Source of the DNA: an uncultured Alphaproteobacteria bacterium
Lineage (GTDB): Bacteria; Pseudomonadota; Alphaproteobacteria; Methylaequorales; Methylaequoraceae
NCBI GenBank assembly: GCA_902523675.1
Contig: CABZAL010000006.1
Coordinates: forward strand, 1-64,000
Direction: 5' to 3'
DNA length: 64,000 bases
Shown here piece after piece: positions 10,730-21,266 of this stretch (position 1 is its first letter; each line of letters begins with the position of its first letter). The notes under the pieces were generated by a model. The model saw only the letters and a list, made by a program, of their open reading frames with translations. It was not told where the DNA came from and searched no databases. The position numbers and the translations under genes were made by a program.

Positions 10730-11257
10730 TCACTTAGGAGCTATGATCATGGTCATCTGTCTACCTTCTAATTTTGGCACTTGCTCAATTTTCGCTAAAG
10801 ATTCGATTTCTTTTTCAAGTTTTTGTAAAATTTCCATACCTTTTTGATGATATGCCATTTCTCTTCCTCTAAATCTAAGGGTAATCTTAACCTTATCTCC
10901 TGAACCTAGAAATCTTTGAATTGATTTAAGCTTTACGCCATAGTCATGGTCTTCAATTCCAGGTCTTAGCTTAACTTCTTTAACTTCAAAAGTTTTTTGT
11001 TTCTTCTTTGCTTCAGCTAATTTCTTTTGGAGTTGATATTTGTATTTACCGTAGTCGATAATCTTACAAACAGGAGGTTTTGCATTCGGGGAAACTTCCA
11101 CTAAGTCTAATCCTAATTCTGAGGCTTTTTTTAATGCATCTTCGATTTTCAGTACACCCAGCATTTCTCCATTTTCAAGTACTACTCTCACCTCAGCCGA
11201 AGAAATAGATTCGTTAATAGCCGGTCCACGATTATTGGTGCGGCTTACCTTATTCAT
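10730..11257 (-). CDS. infC: Translation initiation factor IF-3
   Basis: GPAINESISSAEVRVV...KPPVCKIIDYGKYKYQ. Confidence 0.98.
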   Translation of the reverse strand: MNKVSRTNNRGPAINESISSAEVRVVLENGEMLGVLKIEDALKKASELGLDLVEVSPNAKPPVCKIIDYGKYKYQLQKKLAEAKKKQKTFEVKEVKLRPGIEDHDYGVKLKSIQRFLGSGDKVKITLRFRGREMAYHQKGMEILQKLEKEIESLAKIEQVPKLEGRQMTMIIAPK

Positions 11258-11326
11258 TTACCATCAATTTTATTTACCTATGATTTTTTCATTTATGTAA
11301 TTCCCGAATTTTTTAAAATAAAGGCA

Positions 11327-13270
11327 TCAGTTGCTCACATTTTCAGAAATACTGCAAGAGTTTTTTATTTTTTTTAAAAAATCCTTTAAATCTAATACTT
11401 GTTGATCTTTTTTTCCGAGGGTTCTTAGAGACACAGTTTGTGTATCAATCTCTTTGTGGCCTGCAACTACAATAAATGGAATCTTTTTCACTGCATGTTC
11501 TCTGATTTTATAATTTATTTTTTCTTTTCTATCATCAATAATAGTTTCTATTCCTAGTAGTTTTAATTCATCATTAATAAGTTTGATATAATTTAAACAG
11601 TCATCATTAATATTTATAAGTGCTACTTGAGTAGGCGCTAACCAATTAGGTAGTTTGCCTGAAAAATTTTCAATTAGAATTCCTATAAATCTTTCAAACG
11701 AACCTAAGATTGCTCTATGAAGTATTACTGGTCTGTACTTTTGTCCATCTTCGCCTATGTAGGATGCATCTAATCTTTCTGGTAAAACAAAATCAACCTG
11801 AAGAGTACCACACTGCCAATCTCTTCCGATTGCGTCTTTTAAAACAAATTCAAGTTTAGGACCATAAAATGCTCCCTCTCCTTTGTTTAATTCATAAGAA
11901 TATCCAGCCTCATTGATTGCTTCTCTTAATGCATTCTCAGCTTGATCCCAAACCCCATCTTCTCCTGCTCTGTTTTCTGGTCTATCAGCAAACTTGATTA
12001 CCACCTCTTCAAAACCAAAATCCTTATAAACTTCCATTAGAAATTTACAGAATTTTTCTGTTTCTGAAACAATTTGTTCTTTTGTACAAAAAATGTGCGC
12101 ATCATCTTGTGTAAATGCTCTCACTCTCATCAAACCATGTAAAGCTCCGGAGGGTTCATTTCTGTGGCATGACCCAAACTCCGCCATTCGAATTGGTAGG
12201 TCTTTATAGCTTTTAATTCCTTGTCTAAAAATTTGAACGTGACATGGACAATTCATAGGCTTAATAGCTAAAGTTTTTTCTTCAGATTCACAAGTAAACA
12301 TATATTCTCTAAATTTTTCCCAGTGCCCAGATTTTTCCCACAATGATCTATCTACTAGTTGAGGGGTGTTGACCTCATGATAACCATTCTTTTCTAACTT
12401 TTTTCTCATATAATTCATAATTTTTCTATATATTTTCCAACCCTTTTTGTGCCAAAAAACTGATCCCGCAGCATGCTCTTGAAAATGAAAAAGATCCAAT
12501 TCTTTACCTACTTTTCTGTGATCTCTTTTCTCAGCTTCTTCAATCATCATTAGATATTTATTTAATTCATTTTCATTCTTCCAAGCAGTTCCATAAATTC
12601 TTTGTAGCATTTCATTTTTGGAATCACCTCTCCAATAAGCTCCTGAAAGTTTCGTTAATTTAAATGCTCCCACAAGATCTAGGGTTGGCAAATGAGGTCC
12701 ATGACATAAATCAATAAATTGAGAATCTCCCTGGGTATAAATTTGGAAAGACTCAGTTTGTTTTGATTCTTCAATTATTTTAATTTTATAATCTTCGTTT
12801 CTATCTTTAAATAATGATATAACTTCTTTTTTCGTATGAAGAGTTTTATAAATATTGGATTTCTCCAATACAATTCTTTTCATTTCTTTTTCAATTACTT
12901 CTAAATCTTCTAAAGAAATTGGTTTTTCGAACATCACATCGTAATAGAAACCATTTTCAATTGTTGGACCAATAGCTAATTTAGATTTGGGGTATAAATT
13001 TTTAATCGCTCTAGCAAGAACTTGAGCGGCAATTGTATGTCTCATTATTTCAAGACCTTCATCTGTACTGACGGTTATTATAGATATCTCACAATCTTTT
13101 AAAATTGGATCGGTTAAATCTTTTTGCTTTCCATCAATTTTTATAGCCACAGCTTGTTTGCTCAAACTTTTAGATATAGTTTTAGCAACATCATAACCAG
13201 AAAAACCACCAGGAAATATTTTTTTACTACCATCAGGAAAAGTTATTGAAATTTTTTTAGATCCATTCAT
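11327..13270 (-). CDS. thrS: Threonyl-tRNA synthetase
   Basis: TGS domain, RDHRKVGKELDLFHF, class II motifs. Confidence 0.98.
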   Translation of the reverse strand: MNGSKKISITFPDGSKKIFPGGFSGYDVAKTISKSLSKQAVAIKIDGKQKDLTDPILKDCEISIITVSTDEGLEIMRHTIAAQVLARAIKNLYPKSKLAIGPTIENGFYYDVMFEKPISLEDLEVIEKEMKRIVLEKSNIYKTLHTKKEVISLFKDRNEDYKIKIIEESKQTESFQIYTQGDSQFIDLCHGPHLPTLDLVGAFKLTKLSGAYWRGDSKNEMLQRIYGTAWKNENELNKYLMMIEEAEKRDHRKVGKELDLFHFQEHAAGSVFWHKKGWKIYRKIMNYMRKKLEKNGYHEVNTPQLVDRSLWEKSGHWEKFREYMFTCESEEKTLAIKPMNCPCHVQIFRQGIKSYKDLPIRMAEFGSCHRNEPSGALHGLMRVRAFTQDDAHIFCTKEQIVSETEKFCKFLMEVYKDFGFEEVVIKFADRPENRAGEDGVWDQAENALREAINEAGYSYELNKGEGAFYGPKLEFVLKDAIGRDWQCGTLQVDFVLPERLDASYIGEDGQKYRPVILHRAILGSFERFIGILIENFSGKLPNWLAPTQVALININDDCLNYIKLINDELKLLGIETIIDDRKEKINYKIREHAVKKIPFIVVAGHKEIDTQTVSLRTLGKKDQQVLDLKDFLKKIKNSCSISENVSN

Positions 13271-13326
13271 GTTAATTAATTTTTGGTTTGAGGTATGATA
13301 TAATATTTTTTTATTTAATTTTGAAG

Positions 13327-14268
13327 TTAATTGTTTTTTTCTTCAAGTATAATTGATACAGTTTTATTTACGAGTGCTGAACATTCATTATTATAATTTA
13401 AAATAGTGACATGTTTACCTAGTGGAGCGCATAATTGTGGATTAGAAAATTTGGTGAAAAATACTACCAGTTTTCTTTTTGCTAGTGAGCATAGGTGCAT
13501 TGCTCCAGTATCATTTCCTACAATGCACAAAGAGTCTTTTGATAGAGAAGCCAACTTGCAAACATTAAGTTTTCCGCAAAAATTTATAATGTTAGGAAAT
13601 TTTTTTTTAATTTCTTCGCATAATTCTAATTCGTCGTTTGCACCTACAATTACAGAGTCAATTTTATGTTCCAATAATTTTTTTGCAACTTCAATAAAAA
13701 CATCAATAGGAATTCTTTTATTCTTTCTTCTTGCAGAGCCTCCTACAACAAATATTACAAATGATTTCTTTTTTAAACTGTGTTTAAATTTGCTGTCAAA
13801 TATCCATTTTTCTTCAAATTTAAAAAAATTTTTAATATTAGCTATTTTAAGTTGTTCTCTTTGTCTATCGATTGTGTGCATCAAGTCCCTATTAGGGTTA
13901 AAATGAAAATAATCTGAATCATTGACAATACCTGACCATTTAGTAATCTTTTTATCGAAAAGATTACTATAACTAGAAGATCTGTTTGAGGTTTGTAAAT
14001 CATATACACACATAAACTCTTTAGCATTTAAGTTCTTTTTTAATTTTATTTTGTCCAAGAAATAAAACATAGACCGTTTAATAACTATTATTTGATCAAA
14101 CCAATTACTTCTTTCAGCAATATCTTTATAAGCAATTTCTGTAATTAAAACTAATTTAGATTTTTTATGAAATTTTCTGATAGAGTACATTGCTGATAAA
14201 GACAATATAAAGTCTCCTAGACCTCCAAATTTAACAATTAAAACTTTTTGATTTAATAAGATTTTCAT
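13327..14268 (-). CDS. Glycosyltransferase family 9 (heptosyltransferase-like)
   Basis: VLIVKFGGLGDFILSLSAMYSIRK...CIVGNDTGAMHLCSLAKRKLVVFF. Confidence 0.85.
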   Translation of the reverse strand: MKILLNQKVLIVKFGGLGDFILSLSAMYSIRKFHKKSKLVLITEIAYKDIAERSNWFDQIIVIKRSMFYFLDKIKLKKNLNAKEFMCVYDLQTSNRSSSYSNLFDKKITKWSGIVNDSDYFHFNPNRDLMHTIDRQREQLKIANIKNFFKFEEKWIFDSKFKHSLKKKSFVIFVVGGSARRKNKRIPIDVFIEVAKKLLEHKIDSVIVGANDELELCEEIKKKFPNIINFCGKLNVCKLASLSKDSLCIVGNDTGAMHLCSLAKRKLVVFFTKFSNPQLCAPLGKHVTILNYNNECSALVNKTVSIILEEKNN

Positions 14269-15403
14269 AAATTTTTGTTTCTTTTTTCAACATATCCACC
14301 ATTTCAAATTTCTCTTTTATTCTTTTTCTAGCAAGATTTCCAATTTTATCTTTTTGATCTTGAGTTAATCTTACTACTTCCATAATTTTCATTGCCAAAA
14401 TATCTGGATCATTTTCTTTTACTAACCATCCAGTTTTTTTATTAATTACAATGTCCTTAGAACCACCAATGTCAGTTGCTATAATTGGTTTTCCCATTGC
14501 ACTTGCTTCAGCTGAAACTCTTCCAAAAGCTTCAGGTTCAATCGAAGAAGAAATAACTACATCGGCAGTTGAATAAATTGATGGCATATCCGTTCGGTTT
14601 CCTAGACATAGCACATGACTTCCAATGTCTAGTTTTTTAATAAATTTTTTTATTTTTTTTAAATATCCTTTTCTGTTTTGTTCTGATCCGACAATCAACA
14701 TCAAGAATTCAAAATCGGGATTGTTTAAAGTTAATATTTTAGCAGCTTCTATTGCAACTAGTTGTCCCTTCCATTCCGTTAATCTTCCCGGAAGCAAAAT
14801 AATATGTTTTTGTTCATTTATAGATATCTCTTTTAAAAAAGACTCTTTTCTAGTCCTAGTAATTGCCTTTAAGTCAAAATATTTTGTATCTATTCCTCTA
14901 TTGACAATCTTTATTTTTTTTAATTTTTCAGGAAAAAATTTCTTTATTTGAGTGTTGATAAAATCTGATATTGCTATAATTACGTCACCCTCAGTCATAA
15001 CGCCATTATATTTTCTTTTAAAAAAATTATTGTTTCCACTGTAAGTTCCATGGTAGGTCGTAATCAAAGGAATTCTAAACTTTTTAACAATTTTGTTAAA
15101 ACAAAAAGCTGGCCATCTGCTCCTTATATGAATTAAATCTGGTTCAATGTGAAGAATAAGATCTACAAAATGCTTTCTTGCTCTAAAAAAATTTATTATA
15201 CCTTTTTTATTTAAAGGTATTTTAAAATGTTCAACCCCCTTGTGTTTATATTTTTCAGACATGTCACCTCCAGATGAAACTATAATTGATCTATAACCTT
15301 TTTCTTTCAAAAATTTTGCTATATCAAGTGTTCCTCTTTCCACTCCACCTCCAGATTGTTCTAATGAGGGTAAAATTTGAATAATTGTCTTCATTGAATT
15401 CAT
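14231..15403 (-). CDS. Glycosyltransferase family 4 (GT-B)
   Basis: LLPGRLTEWKGQLVAIEAA; EAFGRVSAEASAMGKPIIATDIGG. Confidence 0.9.
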   Translation of the reverse strand: MNSMKTIIQILPSLEQSGGGVERGTLDIAKFLKEKGYRSIIVSSGGDMSEKYKHKGVEHFKIPLNKKGIINFFRARKHFVDLILHIEPDLIHIRSRWPAFCFNKIVKKFRIPLITTYHGTYSGNNNFFKRKYNGVMTEGDVIIAISDFINTQIKKFFPEKLKKIKIVNRGIDTKYFDLKAITRTRKESFLKEISINEQKHIILLPGRLTEWKGQLVAIEAAKILTLNNPDFEFLMLIVGSEQNRKGYLKKIKKFIKKLDIGSHVLCLGNRTDMPSIYSTADVVISSSIEPEAFGRVSAEASAMGKPIIATDIGGSKDIVINKKTGWLVKENDPDILAMKIMEVVRLTQDQKDKIGNLARKRIKEKFEMVDMLKKETKIYENLIKSKSFNC

Positions 15404-15415
15404 ATTACTTTTTCC

Positions 15416-16279
15416 TCAATTTTTTAAAAGCTTAAAAATTTCATTTAGTCCAACTTTATAATCCTTTTTTCTTGGTCGCCAATTTAATTTATCTTTAAAT
15501 TTCTTATTTGATACTCTTTTGTTTTCTGTATAAAAACTCCTTGTCATTTCTGAAACTTTCGAATCACTAAGTTCTATATACTTTGGTTTTTTCTTTTTTA
15601 AGAGTTCAAAAGCATATGATGTAACCTCATCGCTTGGACAAGGATAATCATCTGTTAAATTAAAAATCTCTCCTGGAGTAGGTTTTTTAATACTAAATTG
15701 AAGTGCAGTTGCAATATCTTCAACGTGAATCCTTGAAAAAAATTGATCTTTTTTTTTTATAAAGTTTAAATTATCAGTATTAATTCTTTCAAAAATTGAT
15801 CTTTTAGGACCGTAAATACCAGGTAATCTAAAAATATGAATGGGAAGTTTGTGCTCTGAAAAAAGGTTTAAATACTGTTTTTCAGCTGTTATTCTATTTA
15901 GTGACCTTTTATTTTTAGTCTTTAACTCTGATTTTTCATCCACCCAATTACCTCCATGGTCTCCATAAACACCAGTTGTCGACAAATATCCTAGCCATTT
16001 TAAAGAATTTAAATTTATTAAATCTTTTTTTATATGATGGAAAGGTATATCCCCGTAATCGTTTGGAGGGATAGAATTTAAGATATGAGTTACATTTTGT
16101 AGGATTGAATTTTTATCATTTAAAAATTGTTGAAAAGCATATCTTTTTACAAACTCAAAATTAAAATACTTAATTTTAAAAGGTACTTGATTATGTACAC
16201 CTATGATTTCAAATTTATTTTGAATTAAAGGGGTGAGAAATTCTGTGCAATATCCTGCTCCCAGAAAAAGCATCTTCAT
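15416..16279 (-). CDS. NAD-dependent epimerase/SDR family protein
   Basis: LGAGYCTEFLTPLI...YLSTTGVYGDHGG. Confidence 0.8.
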   Translation of the reverse strand: MKMLFLGAGYCTEFLTPLIQNKFEIIGVHNQVPFKIKYFNFEFVKRYAFQQFLNDKNSILQNVTHILNSIPPNDYGDIPFHHIKKDLINLNSLKWLGYLSTTGVYGDHGGNWVDEKSELKTKNKRSLNRITAEKQYLNLFSEHKLPIHIFRLPGIYGPKRSIFERINTDNLNFIKKKDQFFSRIHVEDIATALQFSIKKPTPGEIFNLTDDYPCPSDEVTSYAFELLKKKKPKYIELSDSKVSEMTRSFYTENKRVSNKKFKDKLNWRPRKKDYKVGLNEIFKLLKN

Positions 16280-17175
16280 TTATGCTCTGCCATTATTCTT
16301 TCTCTAATCCAATCATAAGCTGGATGATTAGTTAACTCCTTGTGCCACACAATCTTTGTGTATCTTTTTTCTAATTCTAAAGGAAGTTCAACCATAGAAA
16401 AATTATATATGTTAGCTAGTCTCTTGGCAGTTTTAGAGGGTAATGTGAGTATTAAATCACTGTTTTTCAGAACATTCGGACATAAAGTAATTAAATCAAT
16501 TCTGACAGCAATATTCCTTTCCAACTCCAACTGATTTAATGCTCTATCAACTGGCGATATTGGAGCGCCTGTTGGGGCAACCCTAAGATGTTTAGATGCT
16601 AAATATTGATCAATTGATAGTTTTTTTTCTTTAGAAAATTGATGCTCTTTTCTCATCATGCATAAAAATCTTTCTTCGAATAAAACTTTAGATCCGAATC
16701 TTGAAGGGATAGATTCAAATCTCCCTATAGCATAGTCGATTTCATTGAAGTCAAGAAGTTTTAAGGCATCACTACCTTGATCAGAAATTACCGATAGGCG
16801 AGAATTTGGAGAATTTTTTTCTAAGAAACTTACTAAATTAGGAAGAAGTAGTGGTCCGATGTCATCTGACATGGCTAATCGAAATAATTTTCTTGAAGAT
16901 AAAGGGTCAAATTTTATATCCGTTAATGTTGATTCCAAACTAGATAAAGCAATTTGTATTGGTAATGAAAGTTCTACAGCTCTTGGAGTTGGTCTCATAC
17001 CTTTTGGCCCTCTTATAAACAACTCATCTTTCATTAAATACCTAAGCCTATTTAAAGCATTACTCATAGCTGGTTGTGTAATCCCAACTTTTGAACTGGC
17101 TTTAGTTACATTTCTTTCTTCATACAAGGTTCTAAAAACTACTAAAAGATTAAGGTCAAATTTATTAATATTCAT
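16276..17175 (-). CDS. LysR family transcriptional regulator
   Basis: DLNLLVVFRTLYEERNVTKASSKVGITQPAMSNALNRLR. Confidence 0.95.
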   Translation of the reverse strand: MNINKFDLNLLVVFRTLYEERNVTKASSKVGITQPAMSNALNRLRYLMKDELFIRGPKGMRPTPRAVELSLPIQIALSSLESTLTDIKFDPLSSRKLFRLAMSDDIGPLLLPNLVSFLEKNSPNSRLSVISDQGSDALKLLDFNEIDYAIGRFESIPSRFGSKVLFEERFLCMMRKEHQFSKEKKLSIDQYLASKHLRVAPTGAPISPVDRALNQLELERNIAVRIDLITLCPNVLKNSDLILTLPSKTAKRLANIYNFSMVELPLELEKRYTKIVWHKELTNHPAYDWIRERIMAEHK

Positions 17176-17185
17176 AAAAGAAATG

Positions 17186-17217
17186 ATATAGTATTTTAAT
17201 ATTATTTAATACTATAT
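17186..17217. promoter_or_regulatory. Perfect 10-bp-arm inverted repeat between lysR and uppP
   Basis: ATATAGTATT-N12-AATACTATAT (17186-17195 / 17208-17217). Confidence 0.55.
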
Positions 17218-17243
17218 AATAAAAATATAATATATGCTACGAT

Positions 17244-18098
17244 GTGGTAATGTATCTGTTTATAGCTATATATTGTTTTATTCAGGGATTTACTGAGTTT
17301 TTGCCTATAAGTTCACAAGCACATTTAATAGTTTTTAATAATTTTTTCGAATTAGAAATAAATGAATTGTCCTTAAGAAGTATAAATATAATGGCTCATT
17401 TTGGATCATTGCTTGCTATTGTTGCTTATTATTTTAAAGATTGTCTAAAACTAGCTCTATCATTTAAAAATTTTTTTCAAAGCTACTTAGATCCCTACAC
17501 AATTCTTCTCAACAATATTATTTACGCTAGTCTGCCAATTTTTTTTATTGGCTATTTTGTAGCTAATCAAATATCAACAAATTATTTAGAGTCTCTCACA
17601 CTCATTGGGTGGGTTTCAATTATATTTGGTGTTTTGCTCTATTATATTGATAAATACTGCCTACGGATTAAACATCTCGACAGAATAGGTTTAAAATCCT
17701 CATTAATAATTGGTTTCTTTCAATCTTTAGCAATAATTCCAGGAATTAGCAGATCTGGAGCTGTGCTAACTATAATGAGATTTTTTGGATTTACTAGATC
17801 TGATTCTGTTAGATTTTCAAATTTTTTAAGTATACCAGCAATTAGCGGCGCAACTATTTATCTTATTTTCAATTTAAAGTCTGAATATGATTATGTTGAT
17901 TATTTTAGTTTTTATAATCTGTTAATTATTTTTTTAAGTTTTTTATTTTCAATATTTTTTATTCATTTCTTAGTTACGTGGGTACAAAAGTCTTCTTTAG
18001 CTTTGTTCATGTGGTATAGAATTATATTTGGTACACTTATTATTTTTTATACAAGTATAGATTTAGGTGATGTAGGTTGGAACAATTACTTCCAATGA
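17244..18098 (+). CDS. uppP: Undecaprenyl-diphosphatase
   Basis: IQGFTEFLPISSQAHLI; PGISRSGAVLTIMRFFGFTRSDSVRFSNFLSIPAI. Confidence 0.95.
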   Translation: MVMYLFIAIYCFIQGFTEFLPISSQAHLIVFNNFFELEINELSLRSINIMAHFGSLLAIVAYYFKDCLKLALSFKNFFQSYLDPYTILLNNIIYASLPIFFIGYFVANQISTNYLESLTLIGWVSIIFGVLLYYIDKYCLRIKHLDRIGLKSSLIIGFFQSLAIIPGISRSGAVLTIMRFFGFTRSDSVRFSNFLSIPAISGATIYLIFNLKSEYDYVDYFSFYNLLIIFLSFLFSIFFIHFLVTWVQKSSLALFMWYRIIFGTLIIFYTSIDLGDVGWNNYFQ

Positions 18099-19022
18099 TT
18101 TTGGATTTCTAATATGCTTTGACAAGTTTAAATAACCAGTTTTTGAAATATTATCTTTTTTAAGTAATTTGACTTGATCTTTAGTTAGTATTGGATGTTG
18201 GAACTTTTCCATTAAAGATGCTAAAAGATTAGCTACAAAAAATGGGACTGGTATACACAGCCTTCTAACTTTTTTATATTTTAATATTATCTTGATTATT
18301 TCTTTAAAATTCAAAATATTTGGACCAGCAAGATTATATATTCTAGATTTATGATTTATTGTTTTTATAATAAATTCTGCTAAATCTCCAACATATATAG
18401 GTTGGAATAAGGTGCCCTCAGAAAAATTTAATATTGGTAAAAACTTTTTTTTAAAGATAATTTTTGGATCACCAATAATTGGAAGGAATGGTGAAAGATT
18501 GGATATTTTTGCAAACAAATTAATAAAATTGTCTTCTTTTCCAAAAACGACGCTTGGTCTAATAATATTAGCATCAGGAAATTCAGATTTTAAATTTTTC
18601 TCTCCTAAAAATTTTGATTTTGCATAATGTGATTGTGTATTTTTTTCAACACCTAGTGCCGAAATATGTATTACATTGCTAACACCTTTTTGTTTTGATG
18701 CCCTTCCAATAATACCAGGCAATTCGCCATGAATATTGTCAAATCTTTGAAATTTATTTTCATACAATATTCCAATTAAATTTATCACAATGTCTGAACC
18801 ACTGATCTTTTCAGAAATGCTTTTTTCTGAAAAATTATTAAGTTTGATGATTTCTATTTGACCCAAATTACCCAGAAATTTTAAATTTTTAACTTTTTTA
18901 AAATTTCTAGAAACTACTTTTATAGTACATGAAAATTTTGATAACCTAGAAATCAAATATTTACCAATAAAACCTGAACCTCCAAAGATCACAATTTTTT
19001 TTCCGTTAAGACTAATACTCAT
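18063..19022 (-). CDS. Complex I NDUFA9-like / NAD(P)-binding SDR protein
   Basis: KKIVIFGGSGFIGKYLISRLSK...SNVIHISALGVEKNTQSHYAKSKFLGE. Confidence 0.85.
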   Translation of the reverse strand: MSISLNGKKIVIFGGSGFIGKYLISRLSKFSCTIKVVSRNFKKVKNLKFLGNLGQIEIIKLNNFSEKSISEKISGSDIVINLIGILYENKFQRFDNIHGELPGIIGRASKQKGVSNVIHISALGVEKNTQSHYAKSKFLGEKNLKSEFPDANIIRPSVVFGKEDNFINLFAKISNLSPFLPIIGDPKIIFKKKFLPILNFSEGTLFQPIYVGDLAEFIIKTINHKSRIYNLAGPNILNFKEIIKIILKYKKVRRLCIPVPFFVANLLASLMEKFQHPILTKDQVKLLKKDNISKTGYLNLSKHIRNPKSLEVIVPTYIT

Positions 19023-19090
19023 AAAAATATCTGGTTAATTGGATAATAAAGTTGTATTTTGCTTATTAAATATAAACTTTTTAATAAAAA

Positions 19091-19741
19091 ATGAAATCAT
19101 TAAAATTAAACCATAAAGATTTTTATATCTATGATAACGATTTGCCACAAGATTTTAGACCTGGTACTTCTATAGCTATTGATTCTGAAACCACTGGTCT
19201 TTCGTTAGTAAGAGACAGACTTTGCTTGTTACAACTTTCTTACGAAAAAAATAGTTGTCACATAGTCAAATTTGATTCTGGTTTTTTCAATAAAGATACT
19301 TCTCCTAAAAATTTAATTAAATTATTGAAAAACGATAAAGTAGAAAAAATTTTTCATTATGCTAGATTCGACTTAGCAATGATAAAGAAATTCTTAAAAA
19401 TCGAATGCAAAAATATTTTCTGTACAAAAGTAGCCTCAAAACTTGTAAGAACATATACAGATAAACATGGTTTAAAAGAACTCTGTAAGGAGCTGTTAGA
19501 AGTTGAATTAAGTAAAACACAACAATCCTCTGATTGGTCTCAAAGTACTCTTTCAAATAACCAAATTAAATATGCTGGTTCCGATGTATTTTATCTTATT
19601 GATATAAAAAAAAAATTAATTGAAATGTTACAGAGAGAAAATAGATTGGATCTAGCATATAGAATATTTGATTTTATAAGTACTAGAGTAGACCTAGATT
19701 TACTTGGATGGGATCAAAACGATATATTTTCACATTCTTAA
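19091..19741 (+). CDS. rnd: Ribonuclease D
   Basis: IAIDSETTGLSLVRDRLCLLQLSY; YAGSDVFYLIDIKKKL. Confidence 0.9.
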   Translation: MKSLKLNHKDFYIYDNDLPQDFRPGTSIAIDSETTGLSLVRDRLCLLQLSYEKNSCHIVKFDSGFFNKDTSPKNLIKLLKNDKVEKIFHYARFDLAMIKKFLKIECKNIFCTKVASKLVRTYTDKHGLKELCKELLEVELSKTQQSSDWSQSTLSNNQIKYAGSDVFYLIDIKKKLIEMLQRENRLDLAYRIFDFISTRVDLDLLGWDQNDIFSHS

Positions 19742-19742
19742 A

Positions 19743-20687
19743 ATGATAGAAATTCAAACTGGAAAAATTGTGATTGATACTGAGATTAAAGCTCTAGTTA
19801 AATTGAGAGATGCACTGTCTAACGAATTTAAAGAAGCAATAAATATTTTAAAAAATACTAGAGGAAAAATAGTAGTTTCTGGAATTGGAAAAAGTGGTCA
19901 TATTGCAAAAAAAATTTCTTCAACACTTTCTTCAATTGGGTCCTCCTCCTTTTTTATTCATCCTGCTGAAGCTAATCACGGGGACTTAGGCATGATAACT
20001 AAAGATGAATGTTTAATCTTAATTTCAAATTCTGGTGAGACTGTGGAATTGTCTAATCTAATCGTACATAGCCAAAAACTAAAGGTTCCAATTATCTCAA
20101 TTACGAGTGAAAGAAAAAGCACGTTGGCAAAGAAAAGTGATGTGTGTTTAGAAATTCCAAAAAATATTGAAGCATGTCCACTAGAATTAGCTCCAACTAG
20201 TTCGACTACTTCTTCACTAGTCTTAGGGGACGCATTAGCAATAACGCTTTTAGAAAAAAATGATTTTACTAAAAAAAAATTTTCTGCTTTGCACCCAGGG
20301 GGCAAACTAGGCAGATTGCTTTTAAGAGTTAAAGATATCATGAAAGTTGGGGATGAGATACCCATTGTAAAGAAGAGTCAAGAAATGGGAGAAGCCTTGA
20401 TTGAAATTACCTCTAAAGGTCTTGGTTGTGTAGGAATAATATCAGATAAATCTGGAGATTTAGTTGGTATAATCACCGATGGTGACTTAAGGAGACATAT
20501 GGACAAGAAATTCTTAGAAAAAAAAATTGAAAATGTAATGACCAAAAACCCAAAAACCTTGAGCGGAAATGAATTAATTGCTGATGCTTTAAGTTTAATG
20601 AACAAAAAGTCAATAACTAACTTTTTTATTACTGAAAAAATGAAGCCAGTTGGTGTTTTACATGTTCACAATATTTTAAAATTTTAA
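19743..20687 (+). CDS. kdsD: Arabinose-5-phosphate isomerase (KpsF/GutQ, SIS + CBS domains)
   Basis: VVSGIGKSGHIAKKISSTLSSIGSSSFFIHPAEANHGDLGMI; upstream of lptC; ATG at 19743 preferred over 19704. Confidence 0.93.
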   Translation: MIEIQTGKIVIDTEIKALVKLRDALSNEFKEAINILKNTRGKIVVSGIGKSGHIAKKISSTLSSIGSSSFFIHPAEANHGDLGMITKDECLILISNSGETVELSNLIVHSQKLKVPIISITSERKSTLAKKSDVCLEIPKNIEACPLELAPTSSTTSSLVLGDALAITLLEKNDFTKKKFSALHPGGKLGRLLLRVKDIMKVGDEIPIVKKSQEMGEALIEITSKGLGCVGIISDKSGDLVGIITDGDLRRHMDKKFLEKKIENVMTKNPKTLSGNELIADALSLMNKKSITNFFITEKMKPVGVLHVHNILKF

Positions 20688-20693
20688 TATTAT

Positions 20694-21263
20694 ATGAGCT
20701 TAGATTATAGTTTTTACATTAATTCTCTTAAAAAAATACTTTTCTTTGTTTCATTTATTCTTTTGATATCAATATTCTTAAACAAAGCTGTACAAAAATT
20801 TAATCACAAAGAATTAAATTTTGATGTAGTGACAACAAATGAAGAGCAAGTAGTAATTAGTCCTAAATTCATAGGCTTAGATAAAAATAAGAAACCATTT
20901 ATAATCAGAGCAGAGACGGCAAAAAAAGATTTAAATAATGAAAATCTTTACAAATTAGAAATGCCTTCAGGAGAAATAATTAATAATGATGGTGAAAAAA
21001 TTTTTTTAAAAAGTGAGTTGGGTAATTTTGATCAGAAAAATCAACAAATTTTTTTATATGAAAATGTTCTGCTAAATAATTTAGATGGGTTATCTTTTAA
21101 GACGCAAGCTGCAAATATAGATCTTAATACAAATAATATATATGGTGATAAGGAAATTATTGGCAAAAATAATAAGGGAAATATTAAGTCTAAGGGCTTT
21201 TCAATTACTGAAGAAGGAAATAAGATAATTTTTACTGGTATTACAAAACTTATGATTAAATAG
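20694..21263 (+). CDS. lptC: LPS export ABC transporter periplasmic protein LptC
   Basis: Position between kdsD and lptA; single TM plus LptC-like beta-rich domain. Confidence 0.8.
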   Translation: MSLDYSFYINSLKKILFFVSFILLISIFLNKAVQKFNHKELNFDVVTTNEEQVVISPKFIGLDKNKKPFIIRAETAKKDLNNENLYKLEMPSGEIINNDGEKIFLKSELGNFDQKNQQIFLYENVLLNNLDGLSFKTQAANIDLNTNNIYGDKEIIGKNNKGNIKSKGFSITEEGNKIIFTGITKLMIK

Positions 21264-21266
21264 ATT

